Notes: a model not told the origin generated them from the sequence alone. Shown: positions 36,578 to 45,497, counted from the stretch's first letter. The stretch is 64,000 nt of DNA from an uncultured bacterium (GCA_905215645.1 CAJMQS010000002.1:62001-126000); one strand, 5' to 3'. Program-made: numbers and translations.

Positions 36578-36602
36578 GCATGCCGCTCAATCTGCTTTTT
36601 TG
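36562..36602. terminator. bidirectional terminator overlapping both convergent genes
   Basis: AAAAAAGCAGATTGAGC, 5-nt loop, GCTCAATCTGCTTTTTT. Because it is palindromic, both genes use it as their last codons and both proteins end in Lys-Lys-Ala-Asp-stop. Confidence 0.85.
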
Positions 36603-37669
36603 ATATCCACAACGACAATCTCCGGTCTGGGACCCGTACGGATAGGGACGCCCCAGAGGCCATAGCCACTGGATACCGTGGCCAGCATCCCTTCCACCAT
36701 TTCCGACCCGTAATCCAAAAAGTACATTTTCCGGGTGATCAGCCGGTTGGGAGCCATCTGACCAGCATGGGTGTGGCCGGCAAAATACAAATCATATCCC
36801 TGCTCTGCCGCTTCTTGGATCCGCCGTGGCTCGTGTTCCATAAACACATTGAACTTTCCCTGTTCCGGATGATAGGATGCTCTCCGATCCCCGAACAGGT
36901 AATCATCCATTCCCGTCAGATTCAACCAAGGATTCACAGCCTTGTTCTCATCCACGGCAAAACGGATGCCTTCCGATTCCAGAAGGGACCGTTCCACCGC
37001 TTCCGTGCCCATCCTTTTGTCATGGTTGCCGTAAACGGCGTACACCCCGTCCCGGCTCTGGTTCCGGGCCAACGGAGCCAAGCTGTCTTCCTGCTGGACA
37101 AAAGGAAGGTCCCCGTCCACCATATCCCCTCCCAGAAGGACCAGGTCGGGCTCCAGGCCGTTGATCCTCCGGACCAGGGTTTCTCCGTAGGAAGTCCCAA
37201 AAAGACCGCCGAAATGGAGATCCGACACAAAGACGATCCGGTAAGGACCGGGAATGGGTTTATCCGTTACATACTCCATTTTCCGGACCACCGGATGGAG
37301 GGCCTGCCAGCAGCCGCCTAAGACCAAACAGACAATGACGGCAGCAAGGACCTGCGCTGCCCGGGGCGCCAGCAGCGGCCAGCGGCCTAGTTTCCCCGCC
37401 AAAAGGGCAGGCAGGAACAGGATCAGTCCCAGCACGGAATAATAGAGGAAGCCCATCCAGAGCCCGCCGGCCCAGGCCAAAAAACGGATGGCCGGCCGGG
37501 GCAGGGCATGGAGGTACACATTGCTGAGGACGAAACACAGAGGCAGCAGCAGGAATATCCCCAGGGTCCAGAAGGGACGCAAAAAAGAAAGGCCTGTCCG
37601 GTACATGGCCCAGATGGCCGCGGAACCGCCCAGGCCCACAAGGAGCAGGGTTGCAAAAAAAGGTTTCAC
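36587..37669 (-). CDS. membrane-anchored metallophosphoesterase
   Basis: 360 residues with four N-terminal membrane segments (~5-120) followed by a calcineurin-like phosphoesterase domain. Metal ligands: VFVSDLHFGG, LLGGDMVDG, VYGNHDKR and FAGHTHAGQM. Resembles YkuE/YaeI-type proteins implicated in lipid or envelope phosphoester cleavage. GTG start with AGGAA about 8 nt upstream. The final KKAD is supplied by the shared terminator. Confidence 0.87.
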   Translation of the reverse strand: MKPFFATLLLVGLGGSAAIWAMYRTGLSFLRPFWTLGIFLLLPLCFVLSNVYLHALPRPAIRFLAWAGGLWMGFLYYSVLGLILFLPALLAGKLGRWPLLAPRAAQVLAAVIVCLVLGGCWQALHPVVRKMEYVTDKPIPGPYRIVFVSDLHFGGLFGTSYGETLVRRINGLEPDLVLLGGDMVDGDLPFVQQEDSLAPLARNQSRDGVYAVYGNHDKRMGTEAVERSLLESEGIRFAVDENKAVNPWLNLTGMDDYLFGDRRASYHPEQGKFNVFMEHEPRRIQEAAEQGYDLYFAGHTHAGQMAPNRLITRKMYFLDYGSEMVEGMLATVSSGYGLWGVPIRTGPRPEIVVVDIKKAD

Positions 37670-37684
37670 ACCAACATCATTCCT

Positions 37685-38077
37685 TTAAAAAAATGTTTTT
37701 CCCGCCCAGAAAGCAAGGCTGGCTGCCAATAGGCCCAGTGTATTCTGGAGCAGCAGATAGAAAAACCCCGTAATATGTTCCCCATGGAGAAAGAAGTGCA
37801 GTCCTTCTTTGATGAAAGAAGAAAACGCCGTAAAACCGCCGATGAATCCCCAGTACAGCAGCATGGCCCACTTGGGATGGGGCAACTTGGTATACAGGAA
37901 CGCAGCGCAAAAGCCCACCAGGATGCATCCAAAAGTATTCACAAAGACCATTTCCCAGGGAAAATCACTTCCCCAGACTCCCTTCAGGGCAGCTGCCACC
38001 AGGTATCTCCCCACAGAACCCAATGCACCGCCCAGAGCCACATAGAACAGCAGTGATACATCTACTTTCCACATCAT
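37685..38077 (-). CDS. crcB: fluoride channel CrcB/Fluc
   Basis: 130 residues, four membrane helices. Family motifs GGALGSVGRYL near residue 12, NTFGCILVGF and GFIGGFTAFSSF. Exports fluoride as an antiparallel dimer. A single crcB copy is seen here, as expected for a homodimer. Two consecutive ATGs (38077, 38074) follow GAGGGGG at 8-11 nt. It starts a two-gene unit with the metallophosphoesterase. The promoter-proximal leader has a hairpin but no fluoride riboswitch consensus. Confidence 0.92.
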   Translation of the reverse strand: MMWKVDVSLLFYVALGGALGSVGRYLVAAALKGVWGSDFPWEMVFVNTFGCILVGFCAAFLYTKLPHPKWAMLLYWGFIGGFTAFSSFIKEGLHFFLHGEHITGFFYLLLQNTLGLLAASLAFWAGKTFF

Positions 38078-38150
38078 AAACTTTTCCCCCTCATGCAATT
38101 TACAGTAAGATCACGCCTCCCAGCTACACCCTTTTTCCTTGTATTTGAAA

Positions 38151-38180
38151 AAACGGGCGCTGCAACCAATCTCAGCGTCC
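38151..38180 (-). other. terminator-like hairpin in the crcB leader
   Basis: Minus strand CGCTG, ~10-nt loop, CAGCG, CCCG then TTTTTT, placed within the first ~30 nt of the predicted transcript. Could be an attenuator for crcB; the stem is short. Confidence 0.4.
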
Positions 38181-38190
38181 TTCTATTTAT

Positions 38191-38219
38191 ATAATAGTAA
38201 AAACCTGTGATTTTGTCAA
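38191..38219 (-). promoter_or_regulatory. promoter of crcB
   Basis: Minus strand TTGACA (38219-38214), 17 nt, TATTAT (38196-38191). Confidence 0.75.
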
Positions 38220-38303
38220 TTCATTTGATTATCTCTCAGAATAAAGGACTTCCTGTCTTTTCCCTGTCTTTCCTGCCTTTTAGGGACTTTTCCCCAGGAA
38301 ACA

Positions 38304-38332
38304 TTGCGTCCATCCTTGGACAACGGTATAAT
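38304..38332 (+). promoter_or_regulatory. promoter of rlmD, giving a nearly leaderless mRNA
   Basis: TTGCGT, 17 nt, TATAAT. The -10 ends 9 nt before the rlmD ATG, so transcription should begin within about 1-4 nt of the start codon. Confidence 0.6.
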
Positions 38333-38341
38333 GACAGTATT

Positions 38342-39718
38342 ATGAAAGAAAACAAGATACCATTCCAACTCAAAGAGAATATCGAACTGACCATTACCGG
38401 GCTGGGCAGTTCCGGGGAAGGGGTGGGCAAAGTCAGCGGCTTTACCTTCTTCGTCCCCGGTGCTTTGCCGGGAGAACGGATCCAGGCCCAGGTGACCCTG
38501 CTGAAAAAAAGCTATGGCCAGGCCCGGCTGCAGAAGCTGCTGGTACCCTCTCCGGACCGGGTGGAACCGCCCTGTCCCGTCTATGCCCAGTGCGGCGGCT
38601 GCCAGCTCCAGCACCTTTCCTATCCTGCCCAGCTGGCCCTGAAACGCCAGACCGTAGTGGACGCCATGGAACGGATCGGCCATTTCACCAAACTCTGTGT
38701 CCAGGATACCCTGGGGGCAGATGATCCTTGGCACTACCGGAATAAGATGCAGGTCCCTGCCGCCCAGGAACGGAACCATACCCTGGCCATCGGCTGCTAT
38801 GCCCAAGGGACCCACCGGGTCATCGATGTGAAGGACTGTCTGATCCAGCAGCAGGCCAACAATCAGATTGTCCAGACCGTCCGGTCTTGGATGGAAAAAT
38901 ACCGGATCCCCGCTCTGGAAGAGGATGCCCGCCGGGGCATCGTCCGGCACATTATGGGCCGAGTGGGAGTCCAGACGGGAGAAGTGATGGCTGTATTGGT
39001 GACCAACGAGCCCCAAGTCCCCCATCTGAAGGACCTGACCGCCATGCTCCGCCAGGAAATCCCCGGCTTCACCACCCTGGTCCAGAACATCAATACCCGG
39101 CACACCAATGTAATCATGGGCCCGAAGAACAAAGTCATCTGGGGCCCCGGTGTGATCCACGACCGTCTGGGCAAATTCACCTTTGCCATTTCTCCCCATT
39201 CTTTTTTCCAGGTGAACACCCTCCAAGCGGAAAAGCTCTATGAAACAGCCCTCCAGTATGCGTCCCTCACGGGAAAGGAGAAAGTCATCGACGCCTACTG
39301 TGGTACCGGCACCATCACCCTGTTCCTGGCCCAGAAAGCCCAGCGGGCCCTGGGCATCGAAATCGTGGCTCCGGCCATCCGGGATGCTCGGCAGAACGCC
39401 CGGGACAACCATGTGGCCAATGTGGACTTCCTATGCGGAGATGCAGCCAAAGAAATGCCGGAACTGGTCCGCCAGGGCAGCCGTCCGGATGTGGTAGTAT
39501 TGGATCCGCCCCGGGCTGGCTGTGAACAGCGGGTACTGGACGCCATTGCCAGGGTCCGTCCCCAGCGGGTGGTATACGTTTCCTGCAATCCAGCTTCCCT
39601 GGCCCGGGATGCGGCTATTTTGCGGGACAAAGGCTTCGTGGTCCGGAAAGTCCAGCCCGTGGACATGTTCCCCCACACCAGCCATGTGGAAACAGTCTGC
39701 CTGCTGACCTTGAGATAA
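38342..39718 (+). CDS. rlmD: 23S rRNA (uracil) C5-methyltransferase, RlmD/RumA family
   Basis: SAM-dependent RNA uracil-5 methyltransferase, 458 residues. N-terminal TRAM domain (LTITGLGSSGEGVGKVSGFT), [4Fe-4S] cluster cysteines CPVYAQCGGCQLQH near 80, SAM site DAYCGTGTITLFLA, and catalytic cysteine in VSCNPASLARD. Exact target uridine cannot be told. The ATG at 38342 has no ribosome site and lies right behind a TATAAT, suggesting leaderless translation; upstream in-frame sequence to 38207 does not resemble the family. Confidence 0.92.
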   Translation: MKENKIPFQLKENIELTITGLGSSGEGVGKVSGFTFFVPGALPGERIQAQVTLLKKSYGQARLQKLLVPSPDRVEPPCPVYAQCGGCQLQHLSYPAQLALKRQTVVDAMERIGHFTKLCVQDTLGADDPWHYRNKMQVPAAQERNHTLAIGCYAQGTHRVIDVKDCLIQQQANNQIVQTVRSWMEKYRIPALEEDARRGIVRHIMGRVGVQTGEVMAVLVTNEPQVPHLKDLTAMLRQEIPGFTTLVQNINTRHTNVIMGPKNKVIWGPGVIHDRLGKFTFAISPHSFFQVNTLQAEKLYETALQYASLTGKEKVIDAYCGTGTITLFLAQKAQRALGIEIVAPAIRDARQNARDNHVANVDFLCGDAAKEMPELVRQGSRPDVVVLDPPRAGCEQRVLDAIARVRPQRVVYVSCNPASLARDAAILRDKGFVVRKVQPVDMFPHTSHVETVCLLTLR

Positions 39719-39754
39719 GAGGAGTAGGACATATTTTGAAGGAGTGATCCATCC

Positions 39755-41317
39755 TTGCTGCAGATTTCTGAAACTGCCAAAGAAAAAATCCGCGGCCAAT
39801 TCCCGATTTTCCAGGAAGCGGCCCATGCTTTTTATGCCAAAGAACTGCCTCCGGGCAAATACAAGGGGACTTCCGGGAAATTCGGCTCCTATGGAGAACG
39901 GGGCGCCAACAGCAGCATGCTCCGGCTCCGTTTTTCCGGCGGAGCCATCAGCCAGGCCCACATGGCTTTCCTGGCCCAGGCTATCGATAAATACCAGGTG
40001 ACCCTAGCCCACTTCACCACCGGGGAAGCCCTCCAGCTCCACCATCTAGGGGAACAGACAGTCCTGAATCTCTATCAAGACTGCTTCAACCAAGGCATCT
40101 ACTGTGCCGGTGCCGGCGGGGACAATCCCCGGAACATCACGGCCAGCCCTCTCCATGGAGTGGAAAAAGGCGAACCCTTTGACATGACCCCGGCCATCCG
40201 GGCTGCTTCCAGCTTTGTCATCAACCTGATCCCGGAACTGAAGCTGCCCCGGAAGTACAAGATCAGCTTTCCCAACGGGATCGACAACGAAGGCCATGCC
40301 ACCTTCAAAGATCTAGGTTTTGTAGCCCGTCCAGACGGCACTTTCGACGTGTATGCCGGCGGCGGTTTCGGCGTCAACGGCAGCCGGTTCGGGGTCCTCA
40401 TCGATACCCAGGTGGATCCCCGGGACCTGTCCTGGTACATCCTGGGCTATGCCCGGGACGTGTACATGAAATACGGAGACTATCAGCATCGGGGTACAGC
40501 CCGTTCCCGGTTCATCCTGGCCAAAATGGGTGAAGATCCTTTCCGGCAGGCTGTCCGGGACGCAGCAGCCCGTTGCCGGGAAGAAGGGATTCCCCGGCTG
40601 GAACTGGAACCCATCCCGCCCCTGGCCAAAACTGGAAAAGACGATTCCGTCCTGACGGATCCCCGGATCCGCAGCCAGAAACAAGAAGGGCTGTACTATG
40701 TAGAATACAAACCCCTGGGCGGTGTGCCGGATATCCAGGTGTTCCAGCAGCTGCTGAAAGAAGCCTCGCAGATGGAAGGAGCCCAGCTGCGGCTGAACGC
40801 GGACGAAACTTGCTACATCATCAACCTGACAGCGGAAGAAGCCCGGAAGATCGCAGCCCTGACAAAAAAAGACACAGCTCATACCGCCTTTGAACATTCC
40901 GTCAGCTGCATCGGTGCTACCGTTTGCCAGCAGGGACTGTGCGATTCCCACGGGACCCTGGCCCGGATTGCAGCATTCCTGAAAGAACAGGGCGTGGATA
41001 CCCGGTATCTGCCCAAATGCCATTTTTCCGGCTGCCCTTCCACCTGTACCGTCCAGTCCCTGGCAGCGTTGGGTTTCCGGGGCGCTTTCACCCTAGTGAA
41101 TGGAGAACGGGCCAGTGCCTTCCAGATATACGCCGGCGGAAACTATGCCTACGGAAAAGAAAAGATCAGCGAGCCCCTGGCCCTCATCGCCACCGCCCGA
41201 CTGCCCCGCTTTTTCCTGGATCTGAACCAGATCCTACTGGATGCCAAGCAGCCTTTCTCCCAATGGTATCCGGATCATGAGGATGAGTTTTTGGAACTAC
41301 TGAAGAAATATGCGTAA
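39755..41317 (+). CDS. siroheme [4Fe-4S] nitrite/sulfite reductase
   Basis: 520 residues with the duplicated ferredoxin-like and siroheme domains of the family. Cluster/siroheme cysteines: CIGATVCQQGLC near 388 and CHFSGCPSTC near 425 (C-x5-C and C-x3-C). The siroheme-anion arginines are plausible in SSMLRLRF and HRGTARSRF. Likely assimilatory sulfite or nitrite reduction in the cytoplasm; no electron-transfer partner is adjacent. TTG start with AAGGAGTG 8-9 nt upstream. It is the last GC-rich gene before the AT-rich island. Confidence 0.85.
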   Translation: MLQISETAKEKIRGQFPIFQEAAHAFYAKELPPGKYKGTSGKFGSYGERGANSSMLRLRFSGGAISQAHMAFLAQAIDKYQVTLAHFTTGEALQLHHLGEQTVLNLYQDCFNQGIYCAGAGGDNPRNITASPLHGVEKGEPFDMTPAIRAASSFVINLIPELKLPRKYKISFPNGIDNEGHATFKDLGFVARPDGTFDVYAGGGFGVNGSRFGVLIDTQVDPRDLSWYILGYARDVYMKYGDYQHRGTARSRFILAKMGEDPFRQAVRDAAARCREEGIPRLELEPIPPLAKTGKDDSVLTDPRIRSQKQEGLYYVEYKPLGGVPDIQVFQQLLKEASQMEGAQLRLNADETCYIINLTAEEARKIAALTKKDTAHTAFEHSVSCIGATVCQQGLCDSHGTLARIAAFLKEQGVDTRYLPKCHFSGCPSTCTVQSLAALGFRGAFTLVNGERASAFQIYAGGNYAYGKEKISEPLALIATARLPRFFLDLNQILLDAKQPFSQWYPDHEDEFLELLKKYA

Positions 41318-41328
41318 TATTATGGTTT

Positions 41329-41387
41329 AAACAAACAATCCGTCAAAGCTCTTCAATGTCGGCAGAGTTTTGACGGATTATTTGTTT
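41329..41387. terminator. long inverted repeat at the left edge of the AT-rich island
   Basis: 19-bp arms (AAACAAACAATCCGTCAAA and its complement with one mismatch) separated by ~21 nt. It probably terminates the reductase gene and the island operon arriving from the other side; T-tracts are weak. Confidence 0.6.
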
Positions 41388-41425
41388 ATATGATAAAGGA
41401 GACTTGATTGCAAAATAAGTCAGAG

Positions 41426-43360
41426 TCACTTATCATTCTCATCCATATTTTCCAGTAATTTTCCAGACTTAATGAGTCCATACGCTTTTTGGATATCTTC
41501 CTGTATAGGGCGCAACCCCTCTAGTGTCGGGATTATACTGCGAATCGTATCGTATGCTTTCTGTGTATATCTGCCCAACCTCACATTCCCCCTCAAATCC
41601 ACAGCCTGTGCTGCATAAAGTGCTTCCATGCCCACAAGATACCGTAGATTATCGACCAGGTGCAGAGCTTTCGTTGTAACAAGAGGCAAGTTGCTGGCGT
41701 GATCTTCAATATAGCCTTCGATAGCAAAAAAATCAACAGAGGAAGGCGTTATGAGGAATCGATTTTCCGCATCTAAAGCAGAAAAAGCATCCTGAATCTG
41801 GGAATACCCATAGGATTCTCCATTTCTCGGTGCTAAAAAGCGGGTTAGACCTGTAAAATCAGGGTCTGCCATTTTTATCATGCGGTAATTAATCGTCCTG
41901 GACAGATGCCCCAAAGCGATAGAAAGCATCTCCACGGCTACAGCCAAGGAAGTCGTTTCAAAGTTGGATGTTACATACAGTTCCTGGGTTTCCGGGATAA
42001 TACAAGGATTATCAGACGGTGAATTAATCTGGATTGCAAGGAACTTCTTAACCACTTCCAACGCATCTGTCACCGTTCCTGTAATGGTAAAGCCTCCCCG
42101 GAAACTCAGGGAATCCTGAAGCGCTCGTTTGGAGTCCTTATCATACAGATAGCTGTCTTCCAAAAATTTCCGGCAACGGGCAGCACACTTTTTCTGTCCT
42201 GGAAGCCCTCTCAGAGTATTGACATCCTGGCGCATGGCCTCGATGTTACCATTCAACCCTTCATAATCCAGACAATAAACCAAATCAGACATAAAAAGTA
42301 AATCTTCAACTTCCTTTACCAAGATGGCTGTTGTACCTTCCCCCTGAGAATTGGAAAGCATAACCGTATGGGCATCTTTCAGCTGCCAATGATAAGGTTC
42401 CAGTCCTTCCTGTTCCATGGCCTCTCTGGCGCTTGTCTGCTGTCCCTTATAGTATACCTGGTTTTCTCCTGCAAAAGCCATCCCGATATGGGTAATGGTC
42501 GTAATATCAGCTTCCCCAACTGATCCACGCCGGGGAACGCAAGGAGTAATTCCACGGTTCAGGAATTCTTTATATAAGTCAACCAGTTCGTCACTTGCAC
42601 AAGAAGCCCCGATAAGCAGCGTATTCAGTCGGATGGCCATCATAGCTCGTACTTCTTCTATCGTATTGTAAGGTGGATATCCCAATGCATGACTATAAAT
42701 GACTTTTCTGTTTTCTTTTTCGATAAGGTTTTCTTTTACATCTCTGTCTTTATTCCACCCAACGCCTCGATTATACCCATAGATTGGCTTCCCATCATGG
42801 GCCAACCGTTCCATCGTCTCGCGGCCTCGTTTTACCCGGTTCCATGCTTCTGGTTCAATAGCTACAGGATATCCTTCATAGGCAATGAGGTTCAAATCAT
42901 GAAGCGTAAGATTATGCCCATTTAAAAGAATTGGTTCCATTCTCTGACTCCTTTCCACTATTTCAATTGTTTGTCTCGTCGTATCCAGCCTGACGGTATC
43001 TCCCCTTCGCACTTTTCTGTAAAAATAAGGATCCACCCTATCCACCATAGGGACACCCATGATGATTGCAGTGGAAACCAATACCGTATCCGGTTCTTCT
43101 ACAATAAAAGCCCGCGGAGCCGTTCCATGCTTTTCCAATTGATAGAGCCCGTCCATCTGGACAACAGAGCTACCTTTGCCACCCGGAAATACCAGTATCT
43201 TATCTTTGATGCTGATTCCATTAAGACAGTGATCTCGTTCCATAACTACACCGTCTTCAGGACGCACATGATAAAAAAGAATTTGATCTGAGGAAATAAG
43301 GATTTCACCCTCAGCCGTACCTTTGGCTATTTCTCTGCACGCAAACACATTCATCATCAT
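41426..43360 (-). CDS. aconitase X swivel domain fused to an MIO-less aromatic ammonia-lyase homologue
   Basis: 644 residues in two parts. Residues ~1-133 match the aconitase X small subunit (DUF126 swivel): ILVFPGGKGSSVVQMDGLYQ, then EKHGTAPRAFIVEEPD and TAIIMGVPMVDRVD. From ~138 it is a histidine/phenylalanine ammonia-lyase homologue: IYGYNRGVGWN in place of YGVxTGFG, VPRRGSVGEADITTITHIG, RALQDSLSFRGG and INSPSDNPCI. The canonical GSVGASGDLAP, whose ASG cyclises to MIO, reads GSVGEADITT, so MIO cannot form; the usual Tyr of QDAYS is Leu. ATG at 43360 overlaps the aconitase X stop as ATGA with AAAGG 7 nt upstream. Last gene of the operon. Function unknown; see findings. Confidence 0.85.
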   Translation of the reverse strand: MMMNVFACREIAKGTAEGEILISSDQILFYHVRPEDGVVMERDHCLNGISIKDKILVFPGGKGSSVVQMDGLYQLEKHGTAPRAFIVEEPDTVLVSTAIIMGVPMVDRVDPYFYRKVRRGDTVRLDTTRQTIEIVERSQRMEPILLNGHNLTLHDLNLIAYEGYPVAIEPEAWNRVKRGRETMERLAHDGKPIYGYNRGVGWNKDRDVKENLIEKENRKVIYSHALGYPPYNTIEEVRAMMAIRLNTLLIGASCASDELVDLYKEFLNRGITPCVPRRGSVGEADITTITHIGMAFAGENQVYYKGQQTSAREAMEQEGLEPYHWQLKDAHTVMLSNSQGEGTTAILVKEVEDLLFMSDLVYCLDYEGLNGNIEAMRQDVNTLRGLPGQKKCAARCRKFLEDSYLYDKDSKRALQDSLSFRGGFTITGTVTDALEVVKKFLAIQINSPSDNPCIIPETQELYVTSNFETTSLAVAVEMLSIALGHLSRTINYRMIKMADPDFTGLTRFLAPRNGESYGYSQIQDAFSALDAENRFLITPSSVDFFAIEGYIEDHASNLPLVTTKALHLVDNLRYLVGMEALYAAQAVDLRGNVRLGRYTQKAYDTIRSIIPTLEGLRPIQEDIQKAYGLIKSGKLLENMDENDK

Positions 43361-44559
43361 CCACATACCTTTCCCAAAATAGCCTCATAAATACATTGTT
43401 CCACATCCTGAACCGTCAGTGTCACACCTGCACTCGTCATATAATAGGCTGCTTTAGGCGAATCTGTAACACCTAACAAGCCTTTGAGAAAATGCCAGCA
43501 ATTGACTTCATCCACACAAGTATGAGGAATTAACTTACCACCCAATCGCTGGATCTGGGCCTGCAGGCCATTTTTATCTGCCTGTTCAATGACTTCAACG
43601 GAAGTCAGGATATAAATGGGGACAGCCGCTGGCTTAGTAAGCAGACGACCTACCCGTTCCACCTGGGAATACGTATAATGCGGACAGCCCAAGATGCAGA
43701 AAGATATTTTTTGGCCGGATACTGGATGCTCTTTGGCTCGCAGATCATCCAAATCACCTTGTGTTATCCTAACCGTACGTAGCGGAGCTTGATTTCCAAA
43801 AGCATCCTTTTCATCTCGCACCAAAGGAGTCACCCCTGGCACGGCATAAATATCATAATTGCCAGAAACATTTAAAGAAGCCCCTAAAGCAATCAGTGCT
43901 TCCACAGGAATCAATTGAGGCAAGCCGAAGAAAACTGGATTTCCTCGTCCTATTTTCTTTCCAAGCATTCCTAACAGAGCAAAATCTCCCTCTTTCTCTA
44001 CCCTGGCATCTACTTCAACCGCTACGGTCCCAAATCGGTTCTTTTCAAAGAGCATCCCATATTCTGGCACGCATCCAGTGATGGCCGCACATAAAGCACT
44101 GGCAGCACTTTCTCGATTGGTTTTTGCTCCCAGGACGGCGTTCACGAAAATTGTTGCACTAGTTTCAGAGAATGCACACACTTCATTTTTTCTCGGCTTG
44201 TTGCTGTATAGGTAAGGAGTACAACAATAAGTCATCGTAGCACCAAGTTCTCTATACACTTGATCTACCCGTTCCATATGAGTCTTTGCTGTATCCGATA
44301 GGATCGACGCAAATGTGCCCACAGAGTATCCTGGATTGACCGTTGGAGAGAGCCTGCAGACTGCTCCGGCCGACAAAAGACGGCTGGCAAACCATAAATC
44401 CGCCTCCTGTGCACTCAGTGAAACATGTGCTTTTTGGATAGGGACCATACGAGGTGCATCAAAGCATTTAGCAATTCCGACCTGGATTTCCATGGCAAGG
44501 GCTACGCCCTTACCGTAAACACCATCCAGCATTTTTTGCTGCTCATCGGACAGGATCAT
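43357..44559 (-). CDS. aconitase X large (catalytic) subunit
   Basis: 400 residues of the AcnX large-subunit family (DUF521), iron-sulfur dehydratases that include cis-3-hydroxy-L-proline dehydratase and archaeal mevalonate 5-phosphate dehydratase. Typical blocks: MTYCCTPYLYSNKPRKNEV near residue 109, CAFSETSATIFVNAVLGAKT, SAASALCAAITGCVPEYGML and ILGCPHYTYSQVE. The catalytic subunit needs a swivel partner; the only one encoded here is the N-terminal domain of the next gene. Start at 44559 (GGGAGG 8 nt upstream), 18 nt after the dehydrogenase stop. Substrate not deducible. Confidence 0.87.
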   Translation of the reverse strand: MILSDEQQKMLDGVYGKGVALAMEIQVGIAKCFDAPRMVPIQKAHVSLSAQEADLWFASRLLSAGAVCRLSPTVNPGYSVGTFASILSDTAKTHMERVDQVYRELGATMTYCCTPYLYSNKPRKNEVCAFSETSATIFVNAVLGAKTNRESAASALCAAITGCVPEYGMLFEKNRFGTVAVEVDARVEKEGDFALLGMLGKKIGRGNPVFFGLPQLIPVEALIALGASLNVSGNYDIYAVPGVTPLVRDEKDAFGNQAPLRTVRITQGDLDDLRAKEHPVSGQKISFCILGCPHYTYSQVERVGRLLTKPAAVPIYILTSVEVIEQADKNGLQAQIQRLGGKLIPHTCVDEVNCWHFLKGLLGVTDSPKAAYYMTSAGVTLTVQDVEQCIYEAILGKVCG

Positions 44560-44576
44560 TCCTCCAACCTCCCTGT

Positions 44577-45497
44577 TCAATTATGCTTATCCACAGAAAG
44601 GTTCCCCGCTTCCTTATCATATCCAGAGTAAAACCCTCTTCCCGATTTCATGCCCAATTGGCCTCGCTCAATCATTTCTTTTAGTTTTGCGGGAGGTTTA
44701 TCCCGTTCTTCTCCACTTGCCTCATAATACGATATTTCGATATTATAGATTGTATCGAGTCCAATAAGGTCCATAAGCTGGAATGGGCCGATATTGGTAT
44801 TCCATTCCATTTTCCAGCCACGATCAAACTCTGCTGGATCCACATATCCATCAGCCCAAAGATGGAGACATTCCCGTTTGACAGCACGCCATACACGATT
44901 GATTGAATAGCCTTTAATTTCTTTTTCAGTAATAACTGGTTCGAACCCCAATGTGTGATAATGGGCTATAGCCGCTTTCTTTGTTTTTTCTGAAGTGCTG
45001 GCATTCCACATCATTTCAAGATAATTATTGCGGATCGGATCATCATGATCAACGGAAAAGGTACACTTCCTGCGTTCCGGAGAAACACGTGCATAAATAT
45101 CACTCATAAGCAATGATGAAGTATTGGAATTGAGCAAACATCCAGGTGGACAAATTTTATCCAGCTGTTCAAATATATCTTGTTTCAAAGCTAATTTTTC
45201 AGGGACATTCTCCACAACAAGTTCTGCATCCTGACAGGCTTCTTCCAGACTCCTTGCATAACGGATACGGTTCTTTACCCCATTGGCTTCTTCTGCATTC
45301 AGTCTGCCTTCCTGGATAAAGTAAGTCAGCCATTTCTCCACCTTTGCCTGACAAGTCAAAATAGATTTTTCGGTCCGACTGTAGCCCGTAACTTGTTTTC
45401 CATACAAAGCATTCCGAAAAGCAATCATGGAACCTTGCGTTCCAATTCCCACAATCGTTACATTTTTAATTTTATCAACTCCAATAGGTATTGCCAT
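44577..45497 (-). CDS. 3-hydroxyacyl-CoA dehydrogenase-family oxidoreductase
   Basis: 306 residues. N-terminal Rossmann NAD site VTIVGIGTQGSMIAFRNA (G-x-G-x-x-G), VVENVPEKLALKQDIFEQ, and LNSNTSSLLMSDI, followed by a C-terminal helical domain with a helix-dimer region and LGMKSGRGFYSGYD. This family also includes enzymes acting on free beta-hydroxy acids, such as carnitine dehydrogenase and lambda-crystallin/gulonate dehydrogenase; with no thiolase or CoA ligase in the operon a free acid substrate is as likely as a CoA ester. ATG with AAAGGATG about 8 nt upstream. Confidence 0.82.
   Translation of the reverse strand: MAIPIGVDKIKNVTIVGIGTQGSMIAFRNALYGKQVTGYSRTEKSILTCQAKVEKWLTYFIQEGRLNAEEANGVKNRIRYARSLEEACQDAELVVENVPEKLALKQDIFEQLDKICPPGCLLNSNTSSLLMSDIYARVSPERRKCTFSVDHDDPIRNNYLEMMWNASTSEKTKKAAIAHYHTLGFEPVITEKEIKGYSINRVWRAVKRECLHLWADGYVDPAEFDRGWKMEWNTNIGPFQLMDLIGLDTIYNIEISYYEASGEERDKPPAKLKEMIERGQLGMKSGRGFYSGYDKEAGNLSVDKHN

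Noticed and set aside
38098..38200. Fluoride riboswitch before crcB
   Set aside because: The conserved GGCGATG...CCGCC and downstream GGCTCCTGA-like elements are not present in the leader on either strand.
41426..43360. The swivel-lyase fusion as a sequencing frameshift artefact joining two genes
   Set aside because: The frame is continuous through a normal-looking linker, there is no ribosome site or start-like codon at the junction, and AcnX-L overlaps the fusion start by ATGA, as for one intact gene.
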